This document shows positions 45,558-56,651 of a stretch of 64,000 nt of DNA, one piece after another (position 1 is the first letter of the stretch; each line of letters opens with the position of its first letter). A model generated the notes under the pieces. The model searched no databases and was not told the DNA's origin. It worked only from the letters and a program-made list of their open reading frames with translations. Where the stretch lies: assembly GCF_964030865.1 (NCBI RefSeq), contig NZ_OZ034984.1, positions 124,001 to 188,000 on the forward strand. The letters are read 5' to 3'. The position numbers and the translations under genes were made by a program. The DNA is from Spiroplasma endosymbiont of Dioctria linearis (GTDB lineage Bacteria > Bacillota_I > Bacilli_A > Mycoplasmatales > Mycoplasmataceae).

Positions 45558-46355
45558 ATGTATATTATAAATTATATTGACGGAAATTATTGTGTAATTA
45601 ATACTCTCTCTAATTTATTGGTTGCAAAATTTATTAAATTAGAAGATGCAACAAATTTTATTCAAGCAGCAAATACTATCAATTTTGGTTTTCCAAATAA
45701 TATTAATAAATTCTCTAACCCAGTACCTCAAAATGTACCTGTTGCTAGAAATAATACGCGTATAAAAAGAACTTACGATTGTTGCTCTCATGGAAAATGT
45801 CAACAAAATCATAATAAATCTGATGAAACAATGATGGTTGTTAAAAATATGAGTGAGCAAAATAAAATGTTGCAAAAAAAATTAAGAGATCTTAATAGCA
45901 AAATTAATTCAGTTATTGAAGAGAAAACAGCAATTTTAAATGAAAATGAAATATTAAAATCAATTATTGTAAACTCAGATGATGACGACGATGATGATGA
46001 AGTAATTGAAAAAGTAGAAGTAAAACAAGAGTTTAATCCTCAAGCTCAAGCTTCAATTATTGAGCAAGAGTCTGAAGATGAAGAAGATGAAGAAGACGAG
46101 GAAAATGATGACGAATCTGATGAAGATGATGAAGATGATGAAAATGAAGATGAAGAAGATGAAGAAGATGAAGAAGATGAATCAGATGATGATGAAGTAA
46201 TTGAAAATAATACAAATAAAGATACTAAGGAAGCTGAACTTGAAGCAGCAGAAAAGGTTTATTTAAATAGAGAAAATGTAGATGAACCAATGTCTAAAAA
46301 AGAATTAAAGAAACTTAAAAAAGAACAAAAAAAAGCTTTAAAAAAAGCAGACTAA
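45558..46355 (+). CDS. Very acidic coiled-coil protein (265 aa)
   Basis: Four zones. Residues 1-45 form a compact globular start (MYIINYIDGNYCVINTLSNL...KLEDATNFIQ). Residues 75-82 hold CCSHGKC, a possible metal or redox site. Residues 95-140 are a coiled coil. Residues 142-222 are almost only Asp/Glu with some Ser, encoded by GAT/GAA/GAC repeats, followed by a basic tail KKELKKLKKEQKKALKKAD. No signal peptide, so cytosolic. The N-terminal SPOR-like look is only a guess. Strong GGGGG ribosome site. Confidence 0.8.
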   Translation: MYIINYIDGNYCVINTLSNLLVAKFIKLEDATNFIQAANTINFGFPNNINKFSNPVPQNVPVARNNTRIKRTYDCCSHGKCQQNHNKSDETMMVVKNMSEQNKMLQKKLRDLNSKINSVIEEKTAILNENEILKSIIVNSDDDDDDDEVIEKVEVKQEFNPQAQASIIEQESEDEEDEEDEENDDESDEDDEDDENEDEEDEEDEEDESDDDEVIENNTNKDTKEAELEAAEKVYLNRENVDEPMSKKELKKLKKEQKKALKKAD

Positions 46356-46380
46356 AATTTATAAGATATTAATAAAACGA

Positions 46381-46411
46381 AAAAAAAGCACTTTAGGGAA
46401 GTGCTTTTTTT
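46381..46411 (+). terminator. Terminator
   Basis: AGCACTT-TAGGG-AAGTGCT stem (46387-46405) between an A run and a T run. Confidence 0.85.
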
Positions 46412-46479
46412 ATATATTATTATTAATCATGCTTTCGCATATTATTGATTTGCTAATAATTAAAAAGATATGAATGAGT

Positions 46480-46625
46480 AATGAAAGGTCACATAAAAGG
46501 CTATGAAAACAAGTGACCTAATCGAAAGAAAGGATGTTATATTGAATTAAAGAATGAATTTTTACAAACTATTGACAAATTTGTAGTATCAAAATTTAAT
46601 ATTCATAGCCCTGTCCAAAGGACAT
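46480..46625 (+). ncRNA. Candidate structured RNA with pseudoknot
   Basis: Gene-free stretch (46356-46763) with possible TTGATT (46445) and TATGAA (46469) promoter boxes. AGGTCAC (46486-46492) pairs with GTGACCT (46513-46519); its loop contains GGCTATGAA (46499-46507), which is perfectly complementary to TTCATAGCC (46602-46610), predicting a 9-bp pseudoknot over 95 bases. Next comes TGTCC-AAA-GGACA (46612-46624). The 3' segment TAGCCCTGTCCAAAGGAC plus ATAATTA matches the RNA candidate at 6247 in 21 of 25 bases. No known RNA family recognised. Confidence 0.5.
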
Positions 46626-46772
46626 AATTAAATATATCAAAAAAATATAAAAAAATCAATTTTTTTTTAAAAAAATTTTAAAAAGTAATATCTTTTTAAA
46701 ATTTTAAAATATAAATATAAATAGTATTTTTTTTAAATATAATGTTTATATCTTAGAATTGAAGTGAAAGAT

Positions 46773-47015
46773 ATGCAAACCTATATATGTGAAAATTGTA
46801 AAAAACCAGCATCTTACAAAAAAATTAATCAAGTAAATATACTAGTTTTTATTTGTAAAGATTGCATTATAACTGCATCAGGTGCTAAAATTGCAAACAA
46901 TAGTTCTCTATGTAATGAGTGTAATAGGGAATCAAATTATATTGTAATCAATCAACTAAATAGATTAAAACAAATTTGTGAAGAATGTTTATTAAAACAA
47001 TATCAAAAAATTTAA
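46773..47015 (+). CDS. Tandem zinc-ribbon protein (80 aa)
   Basis: Two repeats of about 40 residues, each with two CXXC knuckles: CENC...CKDC and CNEC...CEEC, joined by a Ser/Asn linker. Each repeat has KKINQVN / VINQLN before its second knuckle, so it arose by duplication of one zinc ribbon. ATG 46773 is taken; GTG 46764 is also in frame and neither has a good ribosome site. Probably binds zinc, perhaps RNA or protein. It lies directly downstream of the RNA candidate. Confidence 0.75.
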   Translation: MQTYICENCKKPASYKKINQVNILVFICKDCIITASGAKIANNSSLCNECNRESNYIVINQLNRLKQICEECLLKQYQKI

Positions 47016-47206
47016 TATTAGTTTTCATTATAGTCAAAAAACTTTAAAAATTTCAAACTATTTTAATATATTTTTATAAAAGTATTAGCATAAAGACAAT
47101 TAAACATAAGTAATAAAAACTCTATTTCTCTTGAAATAACTTGTTTGAAATTGAATAATATTTCTTTTAGAAAATTGTATAATATTTATATTATTAAAGG
47201 ACAAAT

Positions 47207-47974
47207 ATGAACTCAATATATACAAGAATTGATAACTTAGGCAGAGAAAATAGAAATACAGTATTTAGAATAATATCTAGAAAAATTTTAGAAGATTTTT
47301 CAAATGGAGTATTTAGAAGTCAAGATGATCTAGCATTTATTTGTAATTGTTCTAAAGCAACTATAACTGCATTTTCCAAAGCAGCTTTAGTTAGTGGATA
47401 TAGAGAGTTACAAATAAGGTTAAAAATTGAATATGAGAATAATTTTACTTTAAATAAATCGGATGAGAAATTAATTGATAATAAGGTTAAAAATGATTTT
47501 TTTATAAATAATCAATATTTAGAAAAGTGAACAGTTGAAAGCTATGAGCAAATAAGTAATTTTTTCTTAACAAACTTGGAACATAAAATTCAGGTTTTTT
47601 CTGGTTATCAAACACTTTATTCAACTAATTTTCTTGAAGATATTTTACAAAAAAATAATATTGATGTATGAACATTAAAGTTGGATAAGGATATTATTAG
47701 CATTAAAAATAGAAGCTATGAAAAAGTAAAGTCTGTCTTTATTTTATCTGGAAGAGATACTAACTCATTAAAAGGTTTTTTTGAGTATGTCTATAATAAA
47801 AACTCAAATATAATTGTGATTGCTTCTTTAAATTGAGAAAAGTATTTGCAGTCTAAAAAAATTAAAGCAATTTTTTTTGATAATGAGCATTTTAATAGAA
47901 ACTATATTGATAGAAATTTTCAACTAATATATCTTTGAAAATATTTAGATTATCAAATGAGTCTAATAAACTAG
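47207..47974 (+). CDS. RpiR-family transcriptional regulator
   Basis: 255 aa. N-terminal winged HTH of the RpiR/MurR type (RKILEDFSNGVFRSQDDLAFICNCSKATITAFSKAALVSGYRELQ), then a diverged SIS-like sugar-phosphate-binding region (KIQVFSGYQTL, SVFILSGRDTN, NIIVIASLNW). TATAAT about 20 bases before the start. Lies next to a PTS transporter and phospho-glucosidase gene, so it probably controls that sugar operon. Confidence 0.82.
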
Positions 47975-48048
47975 TTTGCTCTTTGTAAACTAATTCATTT
48001 AACTTTCATATACACATATAATTTGCAAAAATATGTATGGAGGTTTTT

Positions 48049-49699
48049 ATGGATTATAAAAATGAAGATATTAAAGAAATAACTTTTTTAGTAGGTGGTG
48101 TTGAAAACATAGAAAAAGTATATCATTGTATGACCAGACTTCGTTTTGTCTTAAAAGATGATAAGCTTTTTGATACCCAAGCTATTAAAAAACTGAAATT
48201 TGTACAGGGAGTAATACTCTCTTCAGGAGAGTTTCAAATTATTATTGGAACAAGTGTCAATAAACTTTATAAATTATTTTGTGAGCAAAATGCAATAACA
48301 ACTGATTTATCAAAAAAAGATACTTCTGAGTTAGATGTTAAGAAACCTAAAAAATCATTTTTGACATTTATATCACAAGTATTTGCACCTTTATTAATTG
48401 TTTTGGTTGCAATTGGATTTTGAGAAATGTTACGTATGCCCATATTTTTGGCATCTAATACAAGTGATAAAAAATGACTACAAGATTTAAATGAATTTAC
48501 AGAAACTATTTCAAGAGGTTTTACTTATTTCATAGTTATAGGGGTAGCTTGATCAACATTTAAAGTGATGGGTGGTAATGAAATCTATGGTATTGTTATT
48601 GCTGTTATCTTATGTAACCCCAAACTTACTGCTTTAAGTGATCTTAAAGTTGAAAATGGCCAAACTATATTAGGTCAAATGCCTGGATGAAGTATTTTTG
48701 GAGATGTTGTTTATCCATGAAAAATTTCTTTTGAAGGTTTAGTTATTCCCATGGTACTTGTAGCTTTTATGGGTGTAAGTATACAAAAACTATTAGCAAA
48801 AGCTAATTTTGGAAATTTTAGAATGTTGATTGAACCTTTAATAGTAATAATTACTACAGTTTTAATTTCTATTTTAATTATTGCTCCAATTGGTTTATTA
48901 TTTACAAGCTACTTATCAATTGCATTTAAATACTTAATGACAAACAATATTACAAAGTATATATTTACTCCAATTATTGGAGCACTATATTCTCCAATGG
49001 TTATATTTGGAATTCATAGAACTATTACACCAATAATTATGCAAGATATTGCCCAATTTAAAGGTAGTTTAATACTAGGTTTATTAATTCTTTCAAATGT
49101 CTCTACAGCAGTAGCTACTTTTGCCTTTGGGTTAAGATATAAAAATAATAGTAAAGTAAAACAAATAGCTTGAACAAATGCTACTTCTGGATTTATTGCA
49201 GGAGTAACTGAACCTTGCATATACTCAATAGGGTTAAAATATATTTTCCCAATGTTAGGTGCAGTAATAGGGACATATTTTGGATGTTTATTATACACTG
49301 CTTCGGGAGTATGAACATCAACAGCTCCCTTTGGTTTTTTAGGAGTAATAGGATTTATTTCAGGACCGCCCCAAGAGATTGAGTTAACTACATGAATTGG
49401 AGGTAGTGGTCTATGAGGAACAATTAGTATGTTAACAACAATTCTAGTTAGCTTCTTTAGTACTTTATTACTTTCAAAAATAAAATTCTTTAATAAAAGA
49501 ACTTTAAAAATATTTAAAGAGGAGTATGATTTTGATTTTTATAAAGTTAATAGTGAAATTATAAAACTAAGACAAGATTATAAAAGTGAATTAAAAACTT
49601 ATTTAAAAGAAACTGAAAATAAAAAAGAAAATCATATAAAAATTAAAGAGTTGAAATTAGATTATAAAAGAAATATTAATTTATTAAAAGGAGTAGCAA

Positions 49700-49713
<14 letters not shown>
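48049..49713 (+). CDS. PTS EIIBC component, beta-glucoside type
   Basis: 554 aa. The EIIB domain has the phosphorylatable Cys27 in YHCMTRLRF; from about residue 105 the EIIC domain crosses the membrane about ten times, with the GITEP-like motif AGVTEPCIYSIGLKY. A Lys/Glu-rich tail follows, and the EIIA domain found in Bacillus BglP is absent, so EIIA must come from elsewhere. ATG 48049 is 5 bases after GGAGG. Overlaps the next gene by 14 bases. Substrate (beta-glucoside versus trehalose) is inferred from the GH1 neighbour. Confidence 0.88.
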
Positions 49714-51139
<1,426 letters not shown>

Positions 51140-51146
51140 TTAAAAG

Positions 51147-51173
51147 AACGTTATTTTAGAATGACGTTTTTTT
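51147..51173 (+). terminator. Terminator of PTS operon
   Basis: AACGTTATT-TTAG-AATGACGTT stem with one G-U pair, then T run. Confidence 0.8.
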
Positions 51174-51248
51174 ATGCGGAGCTAAATATGGGAGTGGAAA
51201 ATAGCTTAAAAAAAGGTATAATAAAATTATGTTTTAATGAGGATAAAT

Positions 51249-52970
51249 ATGAGAAAACATTTTAATAAAATAGCAGGTAAGAATGGTTTTTTTGATTTTA
51301 AAGAGAAATTAAATTTTTTTGAGTATTTTGATATTAATAATAATGATTTAGTGAATGCATTTGATGTATTAAAAAAATATGAAAAAAATATGAAGAATTT
51401 AAGAAATATGATGGAAAATCAAATTATTGAAAGATTTAATTTTTATGTCAATAACTCTTTTAACAAAAAAGATAATAGTTTTGTTGAAAATAAAACAGAA
51501 CAAGAAAAAAAACTTTCAAAGGCATTAGTAATTAGTGCTATTTTTTTAGCAGCTAGATTAATTTCTCAAGAATATATTACATTGAGTACCTCAAATGAAT
51601 TTTTATATCAAGAGGAAAATAATTCAGATAACAGTTTTAATTTTAAAAATTACAAAAACAGCTTAAAAGGTTTTTATGAAACCCTAACAGCTTGAGGATT
51701 ATATTTTACTGATGATAGCATTGAAAATTTAAGTATTTTATCAAGAATGGATGAATATATTAAAAAAGATGTTTACTCAATGAAAAGATATAAAGATATT
51801 TTTTTATATCTTTGACTTTATACCCATGTTAAAAATTCTTGTGATTTAACTACATATAAAAATAATGCAAGTGAAATAAAGTCGTTCTTTCCAAAGATTA
51901 CAGGAAATGCTTTAGCTCCTTTAAATTATGAATATATTTTTGATCAAGGAGAATATAGTGATGAAACTGAAGCAAGAAAAAATATTATTAATGAATTTAA
52001 AGCATGATCGCTTGAAGCATATGATAATGTAATAAATAATCAAATCAAAAAATATTATAAGAGTGCAAATTTTTTAGAAAATCTTAATTTTGAAGAATAT
52101 TTTAACTTAGTAGATTTACTAAAAAATATGTTTTTAAAAAGAAACTTTTATTCTCTTGGTGACATTCAAACAAATATGGCACAGGAAAGTTCTGATGCGG
52201 GTTCTAAAAATTACTCAGCTGAACAGATAGAATTAACAAGCAATTATTTAGTATTTAATAAAAATTCAGGAGAATTTAATAATAAAAATATTGATGAATA
52301 TTATAGTTTAATTTATAAAAAACCAATACTATCTTTTTTAAATCAAAATAAAACTAAAATTTTGATAACTTATCCAGAGTTTTTATGAATGGCAAAGCAT
52401 ATGCAAAAGAAATATCATTTCTTTGATAGCAATATTTCAAACAAACTTTTTTTAATGTTGAAAAAGGATTATTCATTAATACTAAATCAACAATTAAAGA
52501 AAATTGAAAGAAGATTTAATAATATTAAGGTATTTAATGCAAATGAACTTTTGATTTTTAAACCAAGTGATGATAAAGAACAAAATAATAATATTGCCAA
52601 CAGTATTATTTATGATCCTTGATTAAACAAAATATTTGTCATATTAGTAAATTTCTTTCCTCCAGAAAATATTGATTGATTAAATGAAAAAAGAACAACT
52701 GATGCTTTATCTGAAAATTCAAATTATGTTGCAAATATATTTTCAGAACCTTTAAATTTTGTTTTAAAGGAATTGAAAAAAGTAAAGAAACAATTAAAAA
52801 AATTAGAACTTAAATTTAGTAATGAAAAAACTGTTGAAGTAGAGGGGATCTTATTTGTCAATGACATTTTAAATGCTATTCCAAAAGTTGAAGTAAATGG
52901 AGTAAATGTTTATGTAAGTTCAATTTCTGCAATGGAACATTTTACAAATAGTTATATTTATAAAAAATAA
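51249..52970 (+). CDS. Hypothetical protein (573 aa)
   Basis: ATG 51249 after GAGGA; TATAAT at 51217-51222. Soluble-looking, Asn/Lys/Phe-rich, mainly helical, with a weakly hydrophobic segment LSKALVISAIFLAARLIS near residue 90 and a late segment WLNKIFVILVNFFPPENIDW. A possible coiled coil is at LKKVKKQLKKLELKFSNEK near the end. No signal peptide or motif recognised. Monocistronic. Its size and style suggest a lineage-specific cytosolic protein. Confidence 0.72.
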
Positions 52971-53041
52971 CTTATTTTTAACACTAACAATGTGATTATT
53001 TTAGTTCAATATTGTAAAATAAGTTTGGAGGATATAATATT

Positions 53042-53899
53042 ATGAAATTACCTTATATTGGAAGTGACTTGGATGGAACTGTTGTTCAAAATAGTGACTT
53101 TAAAATATTGCAAAGCACAGTTAAAAACATCAATGAATACCAAAGCTTATCAAATAATAAGCTTTTTGTAGTAACTGGAAGATCTTTGCAAAATATAAAA
53201 TATTATATCAAGCAATTAAATATTAAATTGCCAGTTATTTGTTCTAATGGGGCTGTAATAGTAGATCCAATAACTTGAGAAGTTTATTATGAAGAAGTTA
53301 TGAAAAAAGAAATTATAATTGATTTATTAAAATATGCTATGGAAAATGATTTAGATGTATCTTTATATACACCAACTAGTGTTTGTTCATTAACAATTGC
53401 AGAAAGAATAAAAACCTATAAAAAACTTTATGGTCACTATCCCAAAGATTGCCAACCTGACTTTATTTTATATGAAGATTATAATCAACTACTTAAAGAT
53501 ATTAACAATGATGTTCATAAAATTATTAGAGTAATGTACTCACTTGATTATGAAAAAGAAACACAAGTTGCTAATAAACTAAAAGATTATTTAGAGTCAA
53601 AAAACTTATATTATCCAACAACGATCATTCAATCAAGAATTTTAATTGATGCAATGCCAAAGGGGATAAATAAAGCCACAGGTGTTCAAAAATGAGCTGA
53701 AATAATGAAAGTAGATTTAAAAGATATAATTGTTATTGGAGATAACAACAATGATTTAGAAATGATAAGTGAAATGCCCTTTGGGATTGCTGTGGGAAAT
53801 GCCCACGATGAAGTTAAAAAGAAGGCTTGAAAAGTAATTGATAGAATTGAAAATAATGGTGTGGGTAAATTTCTAAAGGAATTAATTAGTAAAGGATAA
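53042..53899 (+). CDS. Cof-type HAD phosphatase
   Basis: 285 aa. HAD motifs: GSDLDGTVV (nucleophile Asp), VTGRS, KGINKATGVQKW (Lys), GDNNNDLEM. IIB cap domain in between. Probable sugar-phosphate or nucleotide phosphatase; substrate unknown. GGAGG ribosome site. First of a three-gene run with nadD-yqeK (4-base gap) and mtnN. Confidence 0.9.
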
Positions 53900-53903
53900 T
53901 AAG

Positions 53904-55004
53904 ATGAAAAGAATTGCATTATTTGGGGGAAGTTTTGATCCAGTTCACAGTGATCACATAAATATAATCAAGAGCTGTAAAAAAAACTTAAACTTTGATG
54001 AAGTTTGAATAATGCCAGCTTATGTTAATCCTTTTAAAAAACTTTCAACTTCAAGTGTCACTCAAAGATTGGAAATGCTAAAAATAGCAACTCAAAATTT
54101 AAACTATGTAAAAATTAAAACTTATGAAATTTCAAAGCATACTTCAAGTTTTACATATGACACAGTTAAATATTACAAAGCAAAATTCCCTAAAATGAAG
54201 TTTTCCTTTGTAATGGGTTCAGATCAATTAGATGACTTTGAAAAATGAGATAACTTTAAGCAATTAATTGAAGAAATAGACTTTAAAGTCTTTTTACGAA
54301 CAAAAGACTTTAATCAAATTATTGTTGAGAAGTATAATTTGGAAACTTTTGAATTTGAAAATAATTATCTAAGTTCAACAAAAATTAGAAATCTTGTTGA
54401 TTTGAACTTACAAATTAAAGAAGTTAATGATTATGTTAACAATAATTTAATGTATTTATATGAAAGAGTTGAAAGTAAAATGGATGAAAAGAGGTATTTT
54501 CATTCACTTAATGTAGGTCAAATGGCTATGGAATTAGCTAGGTTGAACAATTATGACTTAAATAAAGCTTTGATTGCTGGAACGCTTCACGATATAGCAA
54601 AAAGGTGAAGTAACGATGAGATGAAAGTCTCTCTTTTAAAGTATAACAAGGCCTTATTAGAAGAACCAGAACCAACATGACATTCATTTGTAGGAGCTTA
54701 CCACTTAAAATATGATTGGTTATTTAAAGATGAAGAAATTATTCAAGCAGTCTACAATCATACTGTAGGTTCAAAAGATATGACTATGCTTGATATGATA
54801 GTTTTTTGTGCAGATAAGATTTCATCAGAAAGAGATTATCCTGGAGTTGATAATTTGAGAGCCTTAGTAAAATCTGATTTATTAACTGGATTTAAACAAT
54901 TGCTTAAAAACCAATATGAAGTAGCTATTAAGAAACACTCTAAAGATTCAATTGGCAGAAATTTAATTGAAGCTTATAATTTTTGAGTTAGGGAGAATAA
55001 ATAA
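53904..55004 (+). CDS. nadD: NadD-YqeK fusion: nicotinate-nucleotide adenylyltransferase plus HD-domain hydrolase
   Basis: 366 aa, about twice the usual NadD length. Residues 1-185: NadD, with GGSFDPVHSDH (nucleotidyltransferase motif), FVMGSDQLDDFEKW and the terminal SSTKIR. Residues 190-366: YqeK-type HD hydrolase with RYFHSLNVGQMAMELA, GTLHDIAKR, and the later VYNHTVG and DMIVFCADKIS. In Bacillus these are two adjacent genes. NadD adenylates nicotinate mononucleotide for NAD; YqeK hydrolyses diadenosine tetraphosphate in other bacteria. The stop overlaps the mtnN ATG (TAATG). A similar fusion occurs in other Mollicutes as far as I recall. Confidence 0.92.
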
Positions 55005-55660
55005 TGAAAACCTATGCTATTTTGTTTGCAATGAAAGAAGAAGCCAAAAGTTTAATTGAACATCTTTCACCAAAATTAGTAAAAGATGAGCACTTTGAAA
55101 TTTATCAAAAAGATAATATTTACATTGCAATATCTAAAATTGGATTAATTAATGCAGCAAGTTGCTTTACTTATATTAATCAAAAATTTACAATTGATTA
55201 CTTTATTAATGCAGGTTTAGTAGGTACATTTTCTAAAAAATTAAAGTCATTAGAACCAATTATAGTAAGAAAATCATATTTAGGTAATGCTGATGCTAGG
55301 GGATTTGGCTATAAATTAGGTCAAATTCCAGGAATGGAGCAATTTTACTGTTCAAATGATGAACTTTTAAGTTTATTTGAGGCTTTTAAACAAGTAGATA
55401 TTTGTTCAAGTGATATTTTTATTAACTCACAAGAAAAAGTTGAGGAAATCATTGTTCCAATTAGTAATTCTATAGCAATTTTTGATATGGAATGCTTTGG
55501 TTTTTATCAAGCAGCACATCTATTTAAAAAGCCAATAATAGCTTTAAAATTAGTAAGTGATCATATTGATAATGGTAGCAATGAGTTACAATTTAAAGAG
55601 ATTTTACAAAAAGGTAGTTTAAAACTTAGTCAATTACTTTTAAATATTATAAAGAAATAA
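55004..55660 (+). CDS. mtnN: 5'-methylthioadenosine/S-adenosylhomocysteine nucleosidase
   Basis: 218 aa. Removes adenine from MTA/SAH, clearing methyltransferase by-product. Typical start TYAILFAMKEEAKSLIEHL, INAGLVGTF, FDMECFGFYQAA (the ribose-contact Met-Glu) and LVSDHIDNG with catalytic Asp. Translationally coupled to nadD-yqeK. Confidence 0.93.
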   Translation: MKTYAILFAMKEEAKSLIEHLSPKLVKDEHFEIYQKDNIYIAISKIGLINAASCFTYINQKFTIDYFINAGLVGTFSKKLKSLEPIIVRKSYLGNADARGFGYKLGQIPGMEQFYCSNDELLSLFEAFKQVDICSSDIFINSQEKVEEIIVPISNSIAIFDMECFGFYQAAHLFKKPIIALKLVSDHIDNGSNELQFKEILQKGSLKLSQLLLNIIKK

Positions 55661-55710
55661 ATATTATTCTACATATATATTATAATTTACTTGGAAGGAA
55701 GTGAGTATTC

Positions 55711-55812
55711 ATGGAATGTACAAAAGATTGCAAAGATTGTAATTGTAAATGTGAATTTGATGATAACTGTGCTAACTGTCAAATGTGTTCAACTGACACA
55801 AATCACGGTTAG
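55711..55812 (+). CDS. 33-aa Cys-rich peptide, metallothionein-like
   Basis: MECTKDCKDCNCKCEFDDNC followed by ANCQMCSTDTNHG: eight Cys in 33 residues (3,7,10,12,14,20,23,26), mostly CXXC or CXC spaced, with Lys/Asp between. Start after GGAAGTGAG; TATAAT at 55681-55686; a T-run hairpin closes the unit. Its ANCQ-C element recurs in the 22-aa peptide at 8766. It stands next to an HxlR-type regulator. Metal or thiol buffering is inference. Confidence 0.72.
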   Translation: MECTKDCKDCNCKCEFDDNCANCQMCSTDTNHG

Positions 55813-55823
55813 TCAAAAAGATT

Positions 55824-55853
55824 AAAAAGACCTAAAGATTTTTAGGTTTTTTT
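55824..55853 (+). terminator. Terminator of Cys-rich peptide gene
   Basis: ACCTAAA (55830-55836) and TTTAGGT (55841-55847) with small loop, followed by T run; A run upstream makes it usable from the minus strand too. Confidence 0.8.
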
Positions 55854-55859
55854 AATGCT

Positions 55860-56168
55860 CTAATTACTATTGCTTAAATTTTTTACGCCTCATTCAGAAA
55901 GCGAATCTAATATTGGTTTTAAACTTAAACCTAAATCAGTTAAAGAATAGGTAACTTTTATTGGAGTAGTTTCTTCAACTTCACGGCTAACTATTTGCAT
56001 TTTTTCCAAATGCTTTAAAGTTTCAGTTAAAACTTTAGTAGTTATACCATTAATTTTTCTCTTTAACTCATTAAATCTTTTTTCAGTTGTTAATAATTCT
56101 CTAATAATAAAAATAGTTCACTTATTTTTTAGAATAGATAAGCTAAATTCAACGGGACATACTTGCAT
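55860..56168 (-). CDS. HxlR-family redox-type regulator
   Basis: 102 aa, minus strand, ATG at 56166-56168 after GGAGTAATTAAA. Begins MQVCPVEFSLSILKNKWTIF, with the single N-terminal Cys just before Pro that acts as thiol sensor in HypR/YodB/QorR-type members. Wing-helix part KRFNELKRKINGITTKVLTETLKHLEK. Divergent from the CGTCGC protein at 56265 across 96 bases that contain palindromes, so it probably autoregulates and controls that gene. Confidence 0.88.
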
Positions 56169-56185
56169 TTTAATTACTCCTTTTT

Positions 56186-56213
56186 AAAGTAAGTTACTTT
56201 AAAGTGCCTACTT
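56186..56213. promoter_or_regulatory. Operator candidate in divergent promoter region
   Basis: AAAGTAA-G-TTACTTT (56186-56200) is a perfect inverted repeat, followed by AAGT-GCCT-ACTT (56202-56213). Both share AAGT/ACTT half-sites, the type of spaced repeat HxlR dimers bind. A TTGTTA/TATAAC promoter toward 56265 lies just beyond. Confidence 0.62.
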
Positions 56214-56264
56214 ACATTGTTATTTAATAATAGTTATTATAACAAATAAGGGAGGTGAAAAAAA

Positions 56265-56510
56265 ATGTCATTAGACTTAAATAACGTAGTTGAAATTACT
56301 AACGGTGATTTTGGTGAAATTGATAATCAATTGAAACAAGGAAAAACAGTTTTAGCAGCTTTACAAAAAGGTGAATTATTATCACAAGCATTAAGTAAAG
56401 GTGAAATGAATGATGGATTTGCAAAAATACAGTTCAAAGAAGCAAAAGAAAATTGTGGAACTTGTGGTTGTCAAAAACCTGCAGATACTTTAGTTTATCT
56501 TTGAAGATAA
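56265..56510 (+). CDS. Small protein with CGTCGC motif (81 aa)
   Basis: ATG after GGGAGGTG, one of the strongest ribosome sites in the window. MSLDLNNVVEITNGDFGEID, then a helix rich in Leu/Lys (LAALQKGELLSQALSKGE), then ENCGTCGCQKP near residues 63-72 and a C-terminal VYLWR (Trp from UGA). Three Cys in CXXCXC form a metal or redox site. Divergently transcribed from an HxlR regulator, so likely induced by thiol-reactive stress. No family recognised. Confidence 0.78.
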
Positions 56511-56556
56511 TTATAAAACTTTAAATAAACAATTACTTATGGACAGTAATTTTGTA

Positions 56557-56611
56557 TAAATAAACCAGGATCTAACTCATTAGAAAAGTTAAATTATGGT
56601 TTATTTTTTAT
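56557..56611 (+). terminator. Terminator after CGTCGC gene
   Basis: AATAAACCA pairs with TGGTTTATT over a loop with its own TAACT/AGTTA hairpin, followed by T run. Confidence 0.65.
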
Positions 56612-56651
56612 TAAAATGTCTTAAAATAATAGAGAAAGGAATGATAAAAGG

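Noticed and set aside
46066-46195. CRISPR-like or tandem repeat array
   Set aside because: The repetition is GAT/GAA coding for Asp/Glu inside an open frame; there are no repeat-spacer units. No CRISPR array is seen anywhere in the window.
46480-46625. RNase P RNA, tmRNA or SRP RNA
   Set aside because: The GAGGAAAGTCC core of RNase P, the tRNA-like end of tmRNA and the GGAAGCAG-type loop of SRP RNA are all missing.
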